Shown: positions 1 to 11,412, counted from the first letter of the stretch. The stretch: DNA of 64,000 nt from Morella rubra (GCA_003952965.2 CM025849.1:32299097-32363096); one strand, 5' to 3'. Made by a program: numbers and translations. The notes: generated by a model from the sequence alone, not told the origin.

Positions 1-319
1 CACTATATTCCAACCACGGATAATCTTTGAACCATGCCGCCCTAAAACCCCTCATATCAATCCCATATTTCTTCCTAGGAAAATTATGGCTACACGGTTG
101 ACAAGGACCTTTGATCAAGTACTCCCTACGAACTTAATCAATAATCCTAGCATAATATTCTTCAATGGATTTACATAACCCTGGGTCAACAACAATATCA
201 TCTGGACTAAACTCAATACGAGGTCTTTTCAAACTAGTATCCATTTCAAAACTAGTAGCCACATTAGGAGTATTAGACGACTCCACGCTTTGTGGCTTTT
301 TTGTGAAAAACCTTTCCAT
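1..319 (-). pseudogene. hAT transposase N-terminus (zinc finger MYM-type 1-like), stop-interrupted
   Basis: Reads from an ATG at 319 towards the window edge. It opens with MERFF, the usual start of plant TTF-type zinc-finger/DUF4371 hAT transposases (often annotated zinc finger MYM-type protein 1-like), which bind element ends and catalyse cut-and-paste transposition in the nucleus. After ARIID there is an in-frame TAA at about 131-133. The same frame then continues with the family signature VRREYLIKGPCQP, then a HNFPRKK motif and an AWFKDYPWLEYS stretch that begin the zinc-finger region. The stop sits where the family usually has Q, so a CAA to TAA change is the simplest explanation. The catalytic part lies outside the window. 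A second fragment of the same protein family lies at 38.6-39.2 kb. Confidence 0.75.
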
Positions 320-1676
320 TATCTAAACAAAACAAAACAAAACAAAACTCATAGAAATTAAACAAATTTATAGATTTATGTCATATTTTAGGTTGTTTGT
401 GATGAAATCTTTTGTAATTAACCTTTCTATCAATGATATTATAAAATTGGCCTTAAAAAGAAAATAAAAGTAGGACTTATTCTTTGATGTTGACCAAAAT
501 AAATATTTGTGATGCAATTAATGACTCTGATATAAGAGCCACTATTTGTATATGGAAAGGCTACCTTAACATGGAAACAAAAACTCAAAACAAAACGCAA
601 TGGAATCAGTTCTTACCTAATAATCAAATAATTTCTCCCAAATTATTAATTGTCTAAGATATATAGCTAAATCAATCAAGTATACCGAACCATCTAATTA
701 AGGAGAACCTGCAACTTTCTAGACATTGACAAAAAGAAAGATGCTTGTGAAAAATTAAAATGCAATAATTCTATTTTATATATAATTAATTCTGCCTAAC
801 GTGCCCTAATATGGTATCAAAACATAATTTAAGATAATTACAAATTCTCAATCTCAAATTCTCAAATCTCAATCATACATTCATACAAATTAATTTCACA
901 AGACAAGATAATCATAAACTGAACAATTTCAAAATATAAGTATAAATTAATTCACAAAAAAATGCACTTAAATTCACAATTTCACCCAAAAAAAAATCAT
1001 TCGGAATTGGACATTGATCAGCCCTTCAAAATCAAAATTATCAAATCCAACATAATTTATAATTTTATTACCTCTTAGGAGTGGACAAGAGCCAAGAGGT
1101 CCATGGTGCAGTAGACGGCGGTGGCTGTACCTTCACGGTGGGGCGGAGAAAAACTGAGAAGTGAGGCCTGAGGGATAGAGAGAATCAGATTTAGAAAAGT
1201 GAGAAGAAAGGAAGGAAAGGCTGAAAGCCATACCTAGGCGGCGCGGCGCAGTGCCGGTAGGCGGTAGTTGGTGGCACTGAGACTTGAGAGAGAGCGAGAG
1301 AGGCACTGCCGCACTGGTACTAGTACGCTAACACCATTGTCATGTGTTTGTGAGAGAGAAAACTGAGGGAAAGGTGCTGAGACTTGAGAGAGTCACGAGA
1401 GGTGCTGAGAAGATTAAAAAAAAATTGAAATGGTGTGTTTTTGGCTTTAGCAGTGTGAGAGAAAATATGAGAGAGAGGGCTAGGAAAAAAAACGATGCTT
1501 GCAGGCCATGAAAAAATAGCAAACAGATGTAAAAATTTATTTTGGCTTGGGCCCTAGGCTCAACCATGGCAGGCCCAGGCCAACCTATTTATAAAAAAAA
1601 AAAAATATTTACATGTAAAAATTTATTTTGGGTGGAGCCAAACCATGGTGGCCACCATGGCTTGGTTCCGCCCCTG
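1..1676 (-). mobile_element. hAT transposon, 5' end part (cut by window edge)
   Basis: The - strand carries the start of a hAT-type transposase (1-319). About 1.35 kb upstream of it, at 1661-1676, lies a hAT-like terminal sequence which on the - strand reads CAGGGGCGGAACCAAG. The candidate 8-base target duplication outside it would be ATACTAGA (1677-1684); its partner lies off the window, so the border is inferred. Between 320 and 1660 there is AT-rich, GA-rich sequence with no other coding signal, probably promoter and 5' leader. An 18-base perfect palindrome built on CCATGG lies at 1643-1660 just inside the terminus. Confidence 0.5.
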
Positions 1677-2165
1677 ATACTAGATTTCGAGCAATGCCCA
1701 AAATTACCAAGAAGATAATTTTGAGAGAAGATCAAGGGAGAAAGAAATCTAGAGTCAACTATTTGATTTCATTCTACTTAATCCACTTAATTATAAACAA
1801 TTAATGATCATGTTATATACTTTCCAATTTTTCTTTGGTAATTAATTAAAACGTATACATTAATTGATCTCATTACAAACATTTTTTACAGCTAATTATT
1901 TCATGATATTCATCAAGAATAAAACCTTTCTTTCTGATCCCCAATTATCTACCTATGCCTAGTTGAATAACCTTCTTGTTATTGGTTAATAACTAGTATA
2001 ATTAAATTATGTCGTGAATTTGGCCAAGAGAAAAAATATCAAAACGGTAATTTTCACAAGAATTCATTTTTTGCACACATTGATTAACTCAGAAAGTTAT
2101 GTGAAGCAATAAGCATTTTTTGGCCATGCCACTTGATTATCCACGCTTCCATTTGGTCTTCCTTC
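1677..2165. other. AT-rich intergenic stretch
   Basis: No coding frame, terminal repeat or structured RNA was recognised. It separates the hAT end from the hairpin locus. Confidence 0.5.
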
Positions 2166-2170
2166 TCGGC

Positions 2171-2177
2171 TATAAAT
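2171..2177 (+). promoter_or_regulatory. TATA box upstream of the hairpin
   Basis: TATAAAT lies in a C-G-rich context 26-32 bases before the first paired base of the hairpin at 2203. A transcription start about 30 bases downstream would fall at the hairpin base. This suits a short Pol II non-coding transcript. The motif alone is weak evidence in AT-rich DNA. Confidence 0.35.
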
Positions 2178-2202
2178 TAACTCATGCGCATTGATCCTTG
2201 CA

Positions 2203-2357
2203 AGAAAGGTTTCAACACTAAAGCTTCAGCCTTAAAAGGTCATAACAAGGGTTGTGATATTGCCAACACTATTCATAGAATTTATAGATAGTGTTGGCAA
2301 CATCACAACCCTTATTAAAACCTATTAGGATTGAAGCTTTAGAACCTAAACCTTTCT
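2203..2357 (+). ncRNA. Candidate miRNA-like precursor hairpin (or foldback element)
   Basis: Two arms of about 70 bases fold on a loop of about 15 bases. The inner stem pairs 2247-2272 with 2288-2313 (GGGTTGTGAT..TTGCCAACACT against its complement) with one mismatch in 26. The outer stem is looser, with AAAGCTTCA near 2220 pairing with TGAAGCTTT near 2333, and GAAAGGT at 2204 pairing with ACCTTTC near 2350. Size, small loop, near-perfect 22-nt-sized duplex and bulged base are typical of a plant miRNA precursor. A candidate mature strand would be GGGTTGTGATATTGCCAACA or its partner on the other arm. I do not recognise it as a known miRNA. A foldback MITE is the main alternative. Confidence 0.4.
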
Positions 2358-2525
2358 CAATCCTCGCCATATACCTCCACACACAATTTGCTAGAGATCG
2401 AGCCTACTGGGTGGTGATAACTACAAGAGGTTCTTATTACATGGAGTGATGAACAACAGTTAGAGGTAAGCTTGTTTGGCCTGGAGTATTATGGTCATAT
2501 TATCATAGATAATTGTTGATCCATA

Positions 2526-2700
2526 CACTACAACAAAAATGACCTGTGATGAAATTTTTTTTATGAGGAAATGAATTCTGTCACTAGAAGTACACTTTAC
2601 TTTCGTTACTAAAAATAGCATAGCATGGGCAAATTCGTGACGAAACTGGCATTTCATAATCAAAAGTAGGGTTATTTGTCACGAAATTTTTCGTCACAAA
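2526..2700 (+). mobile_element. CACTA element left end, fragment
   Basis: Begins CACTACAACAAAAATGACC, a typical CACTA terminal inverted repeat. It continues into short GTGACGAAA / TTTCGTCAC subterminal inverted words (about 2636-2692). No matching right end follows. The Mutator-like MITE at 2710 sits at its inner side, and duplicated genomic sequence resumes after 3370, so only about 175 bases of the element are recognisable. A right end with a similar terminus exists at about 62818, far too distant to be its partner. Confidence 0.6.
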
Positions 2701-2709
2701 TTAAAAGTA

Positions 2710-3361
2710 GGGAAATTCAATATTTGGTCATTAAGTTTTGCCCACTTTTACGAATTAGTCATTAGGATTCAACTTTTGACTTTCCAATCACTGAGTCTAT
2801 CACCTAGTTACTAATAGGTCCTTCCGTCACTTCACCATCGAGTCCCCTAACGGTAGCTCCAGCCATGTCAGCCCTTCTCGCCAGCTCATCCCCACCTTTC
2901 CACGTCATCTGCACACTCAGCCCCTTTCTCTCAAAACGACAAGCAACTTAGTTAACAATGTAGCTCACCATTTTCAATCAAGGGCCAATTTGTAAGCACA
3001 TTAGTCAGTTCTTATGGAGTGCACTGTTTTGCTTACACCCAACGCCTATCGCACCCATTTCAGATGCTATCGTCCCTCGTTGGTTTGCTATTGTTTTCCC
3101 TGCGATGGTTGAACTTGGACTCAAGAAGACGAAAAGGTAGATGAAATAGGTCCAGCGTGATGATGATGTGGAAAGGTGGGGATGAGCTGGCGAGAAGGGC
3201 TGATGTGGCTGGAGCTTCAGTTAGGGAGACTTCACGGTAGTGACGGAACGACCTATTAGTAACTAGGATGATAGACTAAATGATTGGAAAGTAAAAAATT
3301 GAATCCTAGTGATTAATTAGTAAAAGTGGGCAAAACTTAGTGACCAAATATTGAATTTCCT
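2710..3361. mobile_element. Mutator-like MITE with long terminal inverted repeats
   Basis: A 652-base element whose first and last roughly 210 bases are inverted copies. The left arm starts GGGAAATTCAATATTTGGTC and the right arm ends with its complement (3342-3361). Both arms contain the same GGACTCAAC/TTGAATCC, CTAGTTACTAATAGGTC and CATCCCCACCTTTCCAC type stretches. It is flanked by 9-base direct repeats TTAAAAGTA (2701-2709) and TTAAAAATA (3362-3370), one mismatch apart. Long inverted repeats with a 9-base target duplication are typical of Mutator-like elements. No transposase is encoded, so it is non-autonomous. Confidence 0.8.
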
Positions 3362-3370
3362 TTAAAAATA

Positions 3371-5264
3371 TTATTAAATTGGAACTTGGCAGGCATCTAG
3401 AGAATGAGGATTTCTTAGTACAGCAAGGGCACAGATTCATGATGCATTTCATTAATTTACAACCAACTTCACAACTTCAGCAATCGTACGCTAAAAAACA
3501 TAGCCCCTTGACAAGAGTATTTATAGTAATTTGGTTTGGCTGATAAACAAGTTTCAAAATTCTTTCCAACTCAAATGACTCGAGAACCACCCAGCTCAAA
3601 TGGCAGACATAATTAACCCAAACGTTCAGTGCACAAACATTGGCACCATCACGGAGATGTACTTACAGCAGTTGCAAAGAATAAATTAATATTTTATTTT
3701 CCTCTTTATAAATATCTTATAAACATTGATTTAGGTGCAGTCACTATTCTCGAGGTTGTGGGTTCATTCCTAAAGGGTTCCAGCATCATGTTAAAAATGC
3801 GAAGGTGATTGCTCTTTTCTCTGTTGGTCTTGTTTGGTTACTGCTCAGAAATGTGAGAAATACAATTTTTACTTTTGGGTTTTTGTCTCTAAAGAACAAA
3901 GTGCACCTCTTGGTACTCACTTGGCTTTCTTCCTTTCTGTTTGAGAGGCAATTCAAGGTAATTGATACGTATTAGATAACTGTATTTTCTAGTCCTCTCT
4001 TCTCCCCTAGAATTTGACGCCATATATTTCAGAAATCTTGGGAGAATGAGTAAGGATATGGTAGAAGAAGAGGAAGAGGAATTTGAGGAGGGAGGAACTG
4101 AGTCACACACTAAAGGCTCCATGGAATTAGGTACCAATCCAGGTAATTACTTGGTGCTTGCAAGGTTCTGAGATATGTTTCTCATGTCTTTTCAGTTAAT
4201 ATTTAACCAAAATCCGTTGAAGGAAACAGCAAACTGTGGGATAGTATTTTAAAATCGTCACATGACAGTCAATACAATTTCTTATGGCTTTTTGTCACTA
4301 ATTATTTCGAGATAGTTTTACGTTGGAGTTCCCATCAACTTTTTTGCCCACAGTTTGGTGTCTCTTTTAAGTTAATGTAATGAAATGTGCTAATTGCAAT
4401 GTTTATTCCCAAGTTATGTTACTGAGGATAGTTGCTTCCCTGCAATCCTTAAATGGGCACAGTATAAGAGTAAGTAAGGGGGGAAAAAAGAGACCCGACC
4501 CGACCGTACAGATCGGGTTCGGGCAGGCCAAATAAAAAGTTATGTCGAGTCTGCTTTTTCGGGTTGGATGGGCTAACAGAAAACTAGAATGTATGGATCC
4601 GACCGTACCCGACCCAACTTATGAATAGCCCTATTTACATGTACTTAGCTTCTCATCACTCATCTGATTCTTTATTCCAAAAGCTAGGCCTAGGTGAGAA
4701 TTGCATACTACAATAGTCAACAATTCAATATCAAACTTTTGGGCAATTGTTTATTTCAAATTTCAAAAATATTTTTGCAAGTTTCTACACGGGTTGTTGC
4801 TCTCATTTGTTCTGTCTTTGGGTTTTCTTGCTGTTAATCCCCTGTTCTATTACCCCTTAAGAGTACTACCCAATTTCAACGATTTTCTTTTCATATGGTG
4901 CATAATTCTGGGAGTTTATGCCTCAAAGCTAATTAGTCATTTGTTTTATCTCAATTCTAATTGTTTTGCATGAAAAACCAATTGGCAGTTATATGTACAT
5001 TTCATACATTAAGGTTGTGATTTTTTTTATAAGAAGGAACTTCAAAATCTGTGAAGTCAAGACGTGGGAAAGACTAAGTTTGTGAGAGGACTTTCCTTAG
5101 AATGTGATTGGCTTGATCTACAAACCTTACTATAAAGCATATGTGTGTGATTGTCAATCTCATGATTCATGGTGTACGGACTAATTGTTTGGCAGGGACG
5201 TAATTCACTTGGCTCCTGTGGGTCGTGACAAAGAATTTTAGAGGTGTCATTTCGTAGCTGATTT
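3371..5264. repeat. Copy 1 of the resistance-gene 3' flank block
   Basis: Noncoding, but matching the region downstream of the CNL gene. The stretch around 3732-3830 matches 35340-35440 (GTGCARTC..TTTCGAGGTTG..GTTCATTCCTA..AAAGGTGATTGCTCT). 4020-4090 matches the acidic exon-like stretches near 34860 and 35140, and 5093-5240 matches 36030-36200. About 4490-4625 holds a GC-rich inset with repeated GACCCGAC words, probably a transposon scrap. No coding potential beyond short low-complexity frames. Confidence 0.6.
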
Positions 5265-6367
5265 AACTTCATGACCATGGATAAAAACTAACCGTAAGTT
5301 CTAGAGAGAGAGAGTCTCCTCCCTCTCTCTAGAATCCACCTCCTCCTTTAGCCAGAACAAGCCCTCCTCACATTTTTCCTGGTTAGGGGAGGAGCTCCAG
5401 CTCCTCTCCTCTGGTTGGCCTCCTGGTGGCTGGAGTTTCTCTTTCTCTCTCTTTTTCGGCCTTTTTTTGGGCCCTTTTTTGGGTTGTTTTGGAGGTTAGA
5501 TCCTGGCCTCTCCGGTGGTCTCTGGTATGCATGGCCCCTTTGGTGGGCTTCGTCTCCTCTCGGCGTTCATTTTTGGCCCTGAGCAATGGTCATCGGTTGA
5601 CGCGTGAGCTCTCACGCGCACGCGCTCGTGGATCTCACGCGCTTGACCTCTTGTTGTTTTGTGCTTTTTTTGGAAGTTTCGCCCTATCCAGCCATGCTCC
5701 GCTCCGTCTAATGGTCCTTGTGCTCTCTTTCCAGCCTCTCTTTGTCGCCGTCTTGCGGTTACACGCATGTGCTGTTTTGGTGTTTCGTCCTTTTGGTTGT
5801 GAGACCCATTTGTCGCCACTGCCACCTCCCTCCGTTCCGTTGCCTGTTCAGGCCGTTTTTTTTCCTGTGGCGCTCTTTGCTGCAGCTGTTTTGTGCCGCC
5901 TGCAGGTGTCGCTTATCCTTTTCTCCCGTATGCTGCCAGTCTTTCCTTGAAGATCGCCTTGAAGGAGTCGGATCGTTGCTCTGATGGCCCCTCCTCCAAT
6001 AGAAGCCGCCATCACCTTGAGTAGTGGTTTTGTTGTATCTCGATCCTTGTGACCGATTTGTGTTTGTTTTGTGCTCTGGCTCTTGCGGCCAGATTGTATT
6101 GTGTTCTGGCTATTTTGGCTAATTTGTATTTGTTTTGTGTGCTGGTCCGTGTGATCAATTTGTGGTTCTGGTTATTTCTCAGTCTTTGTGGTCGTTAGTG
6201 GTTCCGGCAAGTGTGTCTAGCTATTGTAGGGCCTTTGGGTCCGTTTAGATTTTTCACTGGCCTTTTGGTCGATTTTCTATTTTGTACTGGCAGTATTCTT
6301 CTTGATTTTTTTAATAAATTATCTTTGCCTAGAAAAAAAAAAAAAAAAAAAACTTCATGACCATGGA
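5265..6367 (+). mobile_element. Poly(A) non-LTR retroposon with 17-base target duplication
   Basis: Insert 5282-6350 is flanked by AACTTCATGACCATGGA at 5265-5281 and again at 6351-6367. It ends in an 18-base poly(A) (about 6333-6350) after TTTAATAAATTATCTTTGCC, an L1-like 3' end. The insert is C/T- and G-rich compared with its surroundings. It holds an open frame of 174 codons at 5426-5950 that resembles no reverse transcriptase or known protein and is probably untranslated-region sequence. It could be an internally deleted LINE or a retrocopied transcript. The target duplication and tail make retroposition secure. Confidence 0.8.
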
Positions 6368-6873
6368 AATACTCTCTCTTAAAAAGTGTGTTTTTTGTAC
6401 TTTCTAGATTGCTGCTAACGTAAAAAATACATTATCTTAACTCCCAAGCACTACCTCCTCTATCGAAGCTTGTAGGAAAGATAAAGTTCACATAGTGGAT
6501 CATATATGAAGTTCATGGCTATAACATGATTCAACTAGGTGCTTGGAACTCCATAAGTTTTTGTATCCTAGGAACATCATCTAGTATAAATCATCAATGC
6601 CTCGAAGTTGGCTAGCGTAGAGGAATGAGGATTTCCCAAAAAAAGAGGATGGAATCTTTGCTATTTTGCTTTAAAAATTCTCTCCTCTCTTGCAGAATTA
6701 CTTTTTTCAGTTGCAGAAATGGTTGAAGAATAGAAATGTTGTGGGACAAGAAGTCGGAGTTTATGAGAAAATCTTAGGCACTCCAATTTTTGCGTCAAGT
6801 AAACCGCTAAACAGTGATTATTTTTTGTTGTTGTTTATAGATTACTACTTATGTAAAACATATGTCTCAAGCA
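6368..6873. repeat. Duplicated flank unit (AAGCACT...GAGGATTTCC), copy 1
   Basis: About 6440-6640 carries a roughly 200-base unit running from CCAAGCACTACCTC to GAATGAGGATTTCC. It recurs at 7394-7600, 36200-36310 (partial) and 37263-37470. It is noncoding. The copies at 7.4 and 37.2 kb are closest to each other. Confidence 0.6.
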
Positions 6874-7393
6874 CAGGGCCGGCTCAAGCTGAATGGAGGC
6901 CTAAGGCCATATAAATCAGTAGGCTTTTTATATAAATTTTAATATATAATATTTAAATTTATCTGAAAAATTATAAATTTAAATATAAAATATTTAAAGG
7001 TGCCATTTATTATTTTTATAGGGCTCCCATACATGATATTAAGGCCCCATAACTTTGCACACTTAAGAAATTTATAGGACATTTCTATAAGTGCACAGTT
7101 AAAAATTTATAGAGCATTTTTTTCTCTTTGATCAAATTCAAAAATTATAAAAAACGATTATGTGGTATAGGAGAAGATATCACTCGATGAGCAAAAAGAC
7201 GGTCCAATCATATAAAAAATATGAAAAGATTGTATTTTGCAATTCTTTTTTTTTTTTCCCCTTAGCTCAGTTGTTTTTTTATTTTTTTGATCATCTACAA
7301 CATAATTTTTTTTTTTTTAAGCTCTTTATGGGGCCTTGCTCAGGTGAGGCCTTAGGCTATCGCCTAAGTTGCCTTACCCTTGAGCCGGCCCTG
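6874..7393. mobile_element. Non-autonomous hAT MITE
   Basis: A 520-base element with 15-base perfect terminal inverted repeats, CAGGGCCGGCTCAAG at the left and its complement at the right. It is flanked by the 8-base direct repeat CTCAAGCA at 6866-6873 and 7394-7401, as expected for hAT elements. Just inside the ends are complementary AGGCCTAAGGCC-like words. The paralogous sequence at 37.26 kb reads straight through CTCAAGCACT with no insert, giving a natural empty site. No transposase frame is present. The same right terminus ends the hAT relic at 39658. Confidence 0.9.
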
Positions 7394-9719
7394 CTCAAGC
7401 ACTACCTCATGTGTCGAATTTCCTGCAGGAAAGATTTTGGTCACATGCTAGAGCATAGATGAAGTTGAGATATAGCTATATAAATGATGATTCAATCTAG
7501 TGCTTGGAACTCCACTGGTATTGCATCCCAAGAACATTATCTACCATCATTTGTCTTGAAGTTGGCCGGCATATAGAGAATGAGGATTTCCTCGTAAAAG
7601 AGATATGACCTTTTTTTTTTTGTTTATTTCAAAGATTCAGTAATAAGATAGCAATTAAAAGTGCTATTTAAATAAAGAAAAAAAGATCTCTAACTTTTGA
7701 TTTTCTTTTCATCGGAGTATCAGCAGTGGCACGCCCAGGTTTCCAATTCAAGGAGCTGTCTACTTGATGTAATTTTTGTACAATTTAAATTTCACATCGA
7801 GCAGATTTGCTCGGATGAGATTTCTTTCTATCCAAACAATCTGACATGAAAACTCTTATCATTGAAGTCGCAAATGAATAGGAGAAAAAAAGCTTGAGCC
7901 AACAGGTGCGCAATTGTGAGCGGGCTTATAAATATGTCTATCCATCTTTGGGTGGTACTTTTAGACCTGACCGCCCAAAGATTTCAACATTCGGGTCGGC
8001 CCTTGAAAGCAACTTATTGGACTCTGTCTGCTTCAGATTTCATATTTACTGGGCCTCCAGAAAATCTTCTACGATAACGGTGCTGCCTTTTGATCTGGGC
8101 ACGTTGTTTTGTGAAAGCATATTCTGATATAATGAATATAATAAATTTATAAAACCAACATCTAAAATATTAAAAATTGTTATACAAACATCAATATTTT
8201 TAATATAAACTTTAATACATTTTTTTTAAAAAAAATTATATCAAATCTCCTCTTTATTTTCACTTAACTCCAATACATTTTTATTAAAAAATTACATCAT
8301 TCATCTCTTTGTACACCTTTTTACAAATTTTAATAAAAAATTAAATATTTTTAAAAACTTTTCATTAATTTTTACACAAAACCCTATAAAATTCCAATCT
8401 ATATAAATATTTAAAATTCGGTCACAAAAATCTTATAATTTTTTTTTGTAAAAAGATCATTCCTGAGCCCATGTTTTTGGAACCCAGATTGATTGGCTCT
8501 CTACTGGGACGGATTGCATATGGTACAAAATGACGGCCCATGAATCACACACAGTCCAGATAAAACGCAGGAAGTTTGTAACGATTCACTGAGGAAGTCG
8601 TAGAAAATGACTTCTCTAGTAAATGGATTAATCCCTTTTTTCCCCTGGATTTCTTCTTCATATATTATTATATAGAACATACTCCTAATGAGACAAGATA
8701 GATTATCCTTGTTAATTTTTTAATTACTATATTTAGTTACAAGTGAGTAATGTCGCCATTTGTTAGTTTAGTCCTGGGTAACTCTTAATTAATTCCCATC
8801 TGTTAGTTTTGGGCTCTGCTTGAATGGCTTGTGAATGTGACCGTGTTGTGTGCCATGTTGGGTTTAATTACTTTAATGGGCCTGCCCAGATTTCCAATTC
8901 CTTAGCACCGGAATTGACAATTGCTTAATGCCTAACGCCTATTTCCTTTTTTTTTTTTTTTGGGAATTTTGGTGTCCTCTGGAATCAAAGGGAATCGTTC
9001 ATAATTCTTCTTCCTTGCAAACATTTGTTGTATGGTATAAGGTGAATAAACTATTTTGATGTAATTTTTGTAAAATTTCACGAGCAGGTTTGCTCGGATG
9101 ATATTTTTTCCGATCCCTAAACTTTGTTGATCTTTTCAAATCTTTTACTTATTTTGTTTTTGCTGCATGTGGAAATCTTTTGTGTAGTATTTAAATAAGA
9201 ACCGTTAGATGCTTAAAAAAAAAAAATGAAGCCACCACTTCCTTTATTTATTTATTTTTTAGAGCCACCACTTTCTTTATTTATTTATTTTTTCGACCCA
9301 CCCACTCCTTTTATTTGATTAACCAAAGGCTTATAAGTTGACCCACGCGACGTCTCGTGAATCACCACCCCACGACAAACCAAAAAGTCTAAAAAAGATG
9401 GACCTGTACACTCAAGTAGGGATAACATGGGAATGGATTTTATTAATGTAGGAGATGCATTTCTCCAGGAAAAATGTTTCTTTGTCTCCCACTTGGAGAA
9501 GAAATATGTCCTTTTCAATATCTAATCTCATTTTTAAATCACGAATATGTTACCGTTCGAGAAGACTGAGCAGCTAACTTCTATACTTAAACTAATTCAA
9601 AATAGAATTTTTAATTTGCAGTTGTATGAAGAAGAAAAGGCTTAGCTATCCTATTTTTAATTTGGGACATGGATTTTTTCCTTGCAAATCCCATGTTATT
9701 TTTCAAAGTTAGTACGATG
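7394..9719. repeat. Duplicated flank block, copy 1 (pairs with 37.2-40.6 kb)
   Basis: Noncoding. 7394-7850 pairs with 37263-37830. 8480-9380 pairs with 39690-40600, including the GATTGATTGGCTCTCTA, ACAAAATGACGGCCCATGAA and GACGTCTCGTGA stretches. AT-rich, with several poly(T) runs. No gene recognised. Confidence 0.65.
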
Positions 9720-9945
9720 ATACGAACACTTTTTTCCCATTCTGAAAGTGGAATCTCGTACCGACTCAGTTTCAAAACTGAAGCCATTGCTCACGTTGGA
9801 TCTACACAATAGTGGAATTGATATTGTGCCTAGTTCTTGAAGCATTAAAGTATCTTGATCTTTCTGGAAATGGAAGGATCAAGAAGATGCCTTATTCGAA
9901 AACCAAGTTGCTAAATCTGCACAAGTTCAGACTTGCATATTAATA
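9720..9945 (+). pseudogene. Relic of a CNL resistance gene (LRR 1 region)
   Basis: Two adjacent frames together read as the first leucine-rich repeats of a CNL protein. LTLDLHNSGIDIVPSS is followed by a stop and frame change, then ALKYLDLSGNGRIKKMPYS and TKLLNLHKFRLAY. The intact gene has the corresponding LRYLDLSHNNSIKKLPDS and TRLQNLQTLRL, so the two are clearly paralogous, though this relic is not a recent copy. No NB-ARC sequence was found upstream. It marks a former resistance gene in the left duplicated block. Confidence 0.75.
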
Positions 9946-10310
9946 CGAAAAGATAACTATAGCTATAAATATATTGGTGCAGGAGAAGGTTTAGGTCCTA
10001 AAACTTTTCGTACTGATTTGAACAACGGTATTTCAACATTTGCTGTACGTATTTCAGCTATTAATTTATCAATAAAATGTTTCATTCCTTTTAACTTTTT
10101 CTTAAAACCATTCTTTCATTAAACAGAATGGCTTGCCCACTCTTTCAATCTGCTTTGTTATCGAAAACTACAATTCAAAGACTATTCGATCTGCCCAATT
10201 CCTGCAGGTTTGTTTTGCTGATTTTGCTCCACTATTTGCTATCACCGTAAACCTGATTCGTTCCACTGCAAAGCAATAAATCACTGACTGAATTATTGCA
10301 CATAAAATAA
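9946..10310. other. AT-rich intergenic stretch
   Basis: Contains TTAATTTATCAATAAAAT and ATTAAACAGAAT..TTGCCCACTC, which recur at about 41160-41260 in the right block. No coding signal. Confidence 0.5.
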
Positions 10311-10760
10311 TGGAAAATTTTCAAATAAATCATTGGGTTTTAGCCATTTTTTGAAAAATTCACTAAATTTTAAAAAATTTCAAAAAATTCACTGAGTTTA
10401 TCATTTTGGCATCAAAATTTATTGGACCAAATGCCGCTAGACCGGTTTAATAGAAAATTCATCTCGGCTAATCATAATGTGACACGTGTCATTAAATAAA
10501 TATAAAATTAATTAAAAAAAACCTATTTATTTAAAAAAAAAGAAAATTTACAAATAACAACCTAAGTTTTAGCACCTTTTTAAAAAACTCACTGAGTTTT
10601 TAAATAATTTCAAACGCTCATTGAATTTGTCATTTTGGTATCAAAACTCACTAGACCTAACGCCGTTAGACTTGTTTAACGAAAAATCTATCTGGTCCAA
10701 TCATAATATGACACGTGTCATTAAATAAAAAAAATTAAAAAATATATTTTTAAAATAAAA
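10311..10760. repeat. Two diverged tandem copies of a ~225-base unit
   Basis: The unit contains TCACTGAGTTT, ATCATTTTGG..TCAAAA, a GCCG..TAGAC stretch and TGACACGTGTCATTAAATAA. It occurs at about 10315-10515 and again at about 10545-10740 in the same orientation. Each copy carries the palindrome GACACGTGTC, a G-box core. Noncoding and AT-rich; probably a transposon remnant of unknown class. Confidence 0.6.
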
Positions 10761-11412
10761 AATAAATTAAAAATTAATAAAAAACTAATTAAAAAAAAAA
10801 GAGTGCGCTCGACGGTAATAAAAACAAATAAAGGAAAGAAAGAGATAATGGCCCTCCGTAATAGCGAATCTCACAGCGCATTAGGAAGAATATTATAACA
10901 AGGAGTCCTCTCGAAGAACAAAATCAATGGAAAATAAATATATATATAATCCCACATTGGTCCATGCCGCATCTTCTACAAGCTGCTTCCTTTGTTTGAC
11001 TTGACAGTAATCCATGTGACATCTCGTGATTCCCCACCCACAACCATACCAGAACTCAGTCAACATGCAGACAATTGCTTACAATAGTCCTTGAGATCTA
11101 TCCGCCAGTCCGCCTGCGTCTAGCATGACTGAGTCATCATCCCAGGGGGAGGTGATCCAATCTCTAACCCTGTCGATAGTAGGACTCATGTGGACTCAAT
11201 TTATTAATGCTGATTATTAGACAACACTGATAGTGGAAAAGGTACCGTCGGTCCAGAGCATGCTTATTTGCCACCAATCGTCATCAACCTGTGTAAGTGA
11301 AGAGAAACAGTTAAACTCAAATTACACACAATAAAAAAATTAGCTCCACAATATATGAAATATACTATTACAATATATGGAATACACTGTAAAAGGAAAG
11401 TGTACGACTAGT

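Noticed and set aside
1340..1567. Open frame of 75 codons on the - strand
   Set aside because: Low-complexity Phe/Leu/Ser-rich translation of an A/G-rich tract; no family resemblance and it lies in the hAT 5' region.
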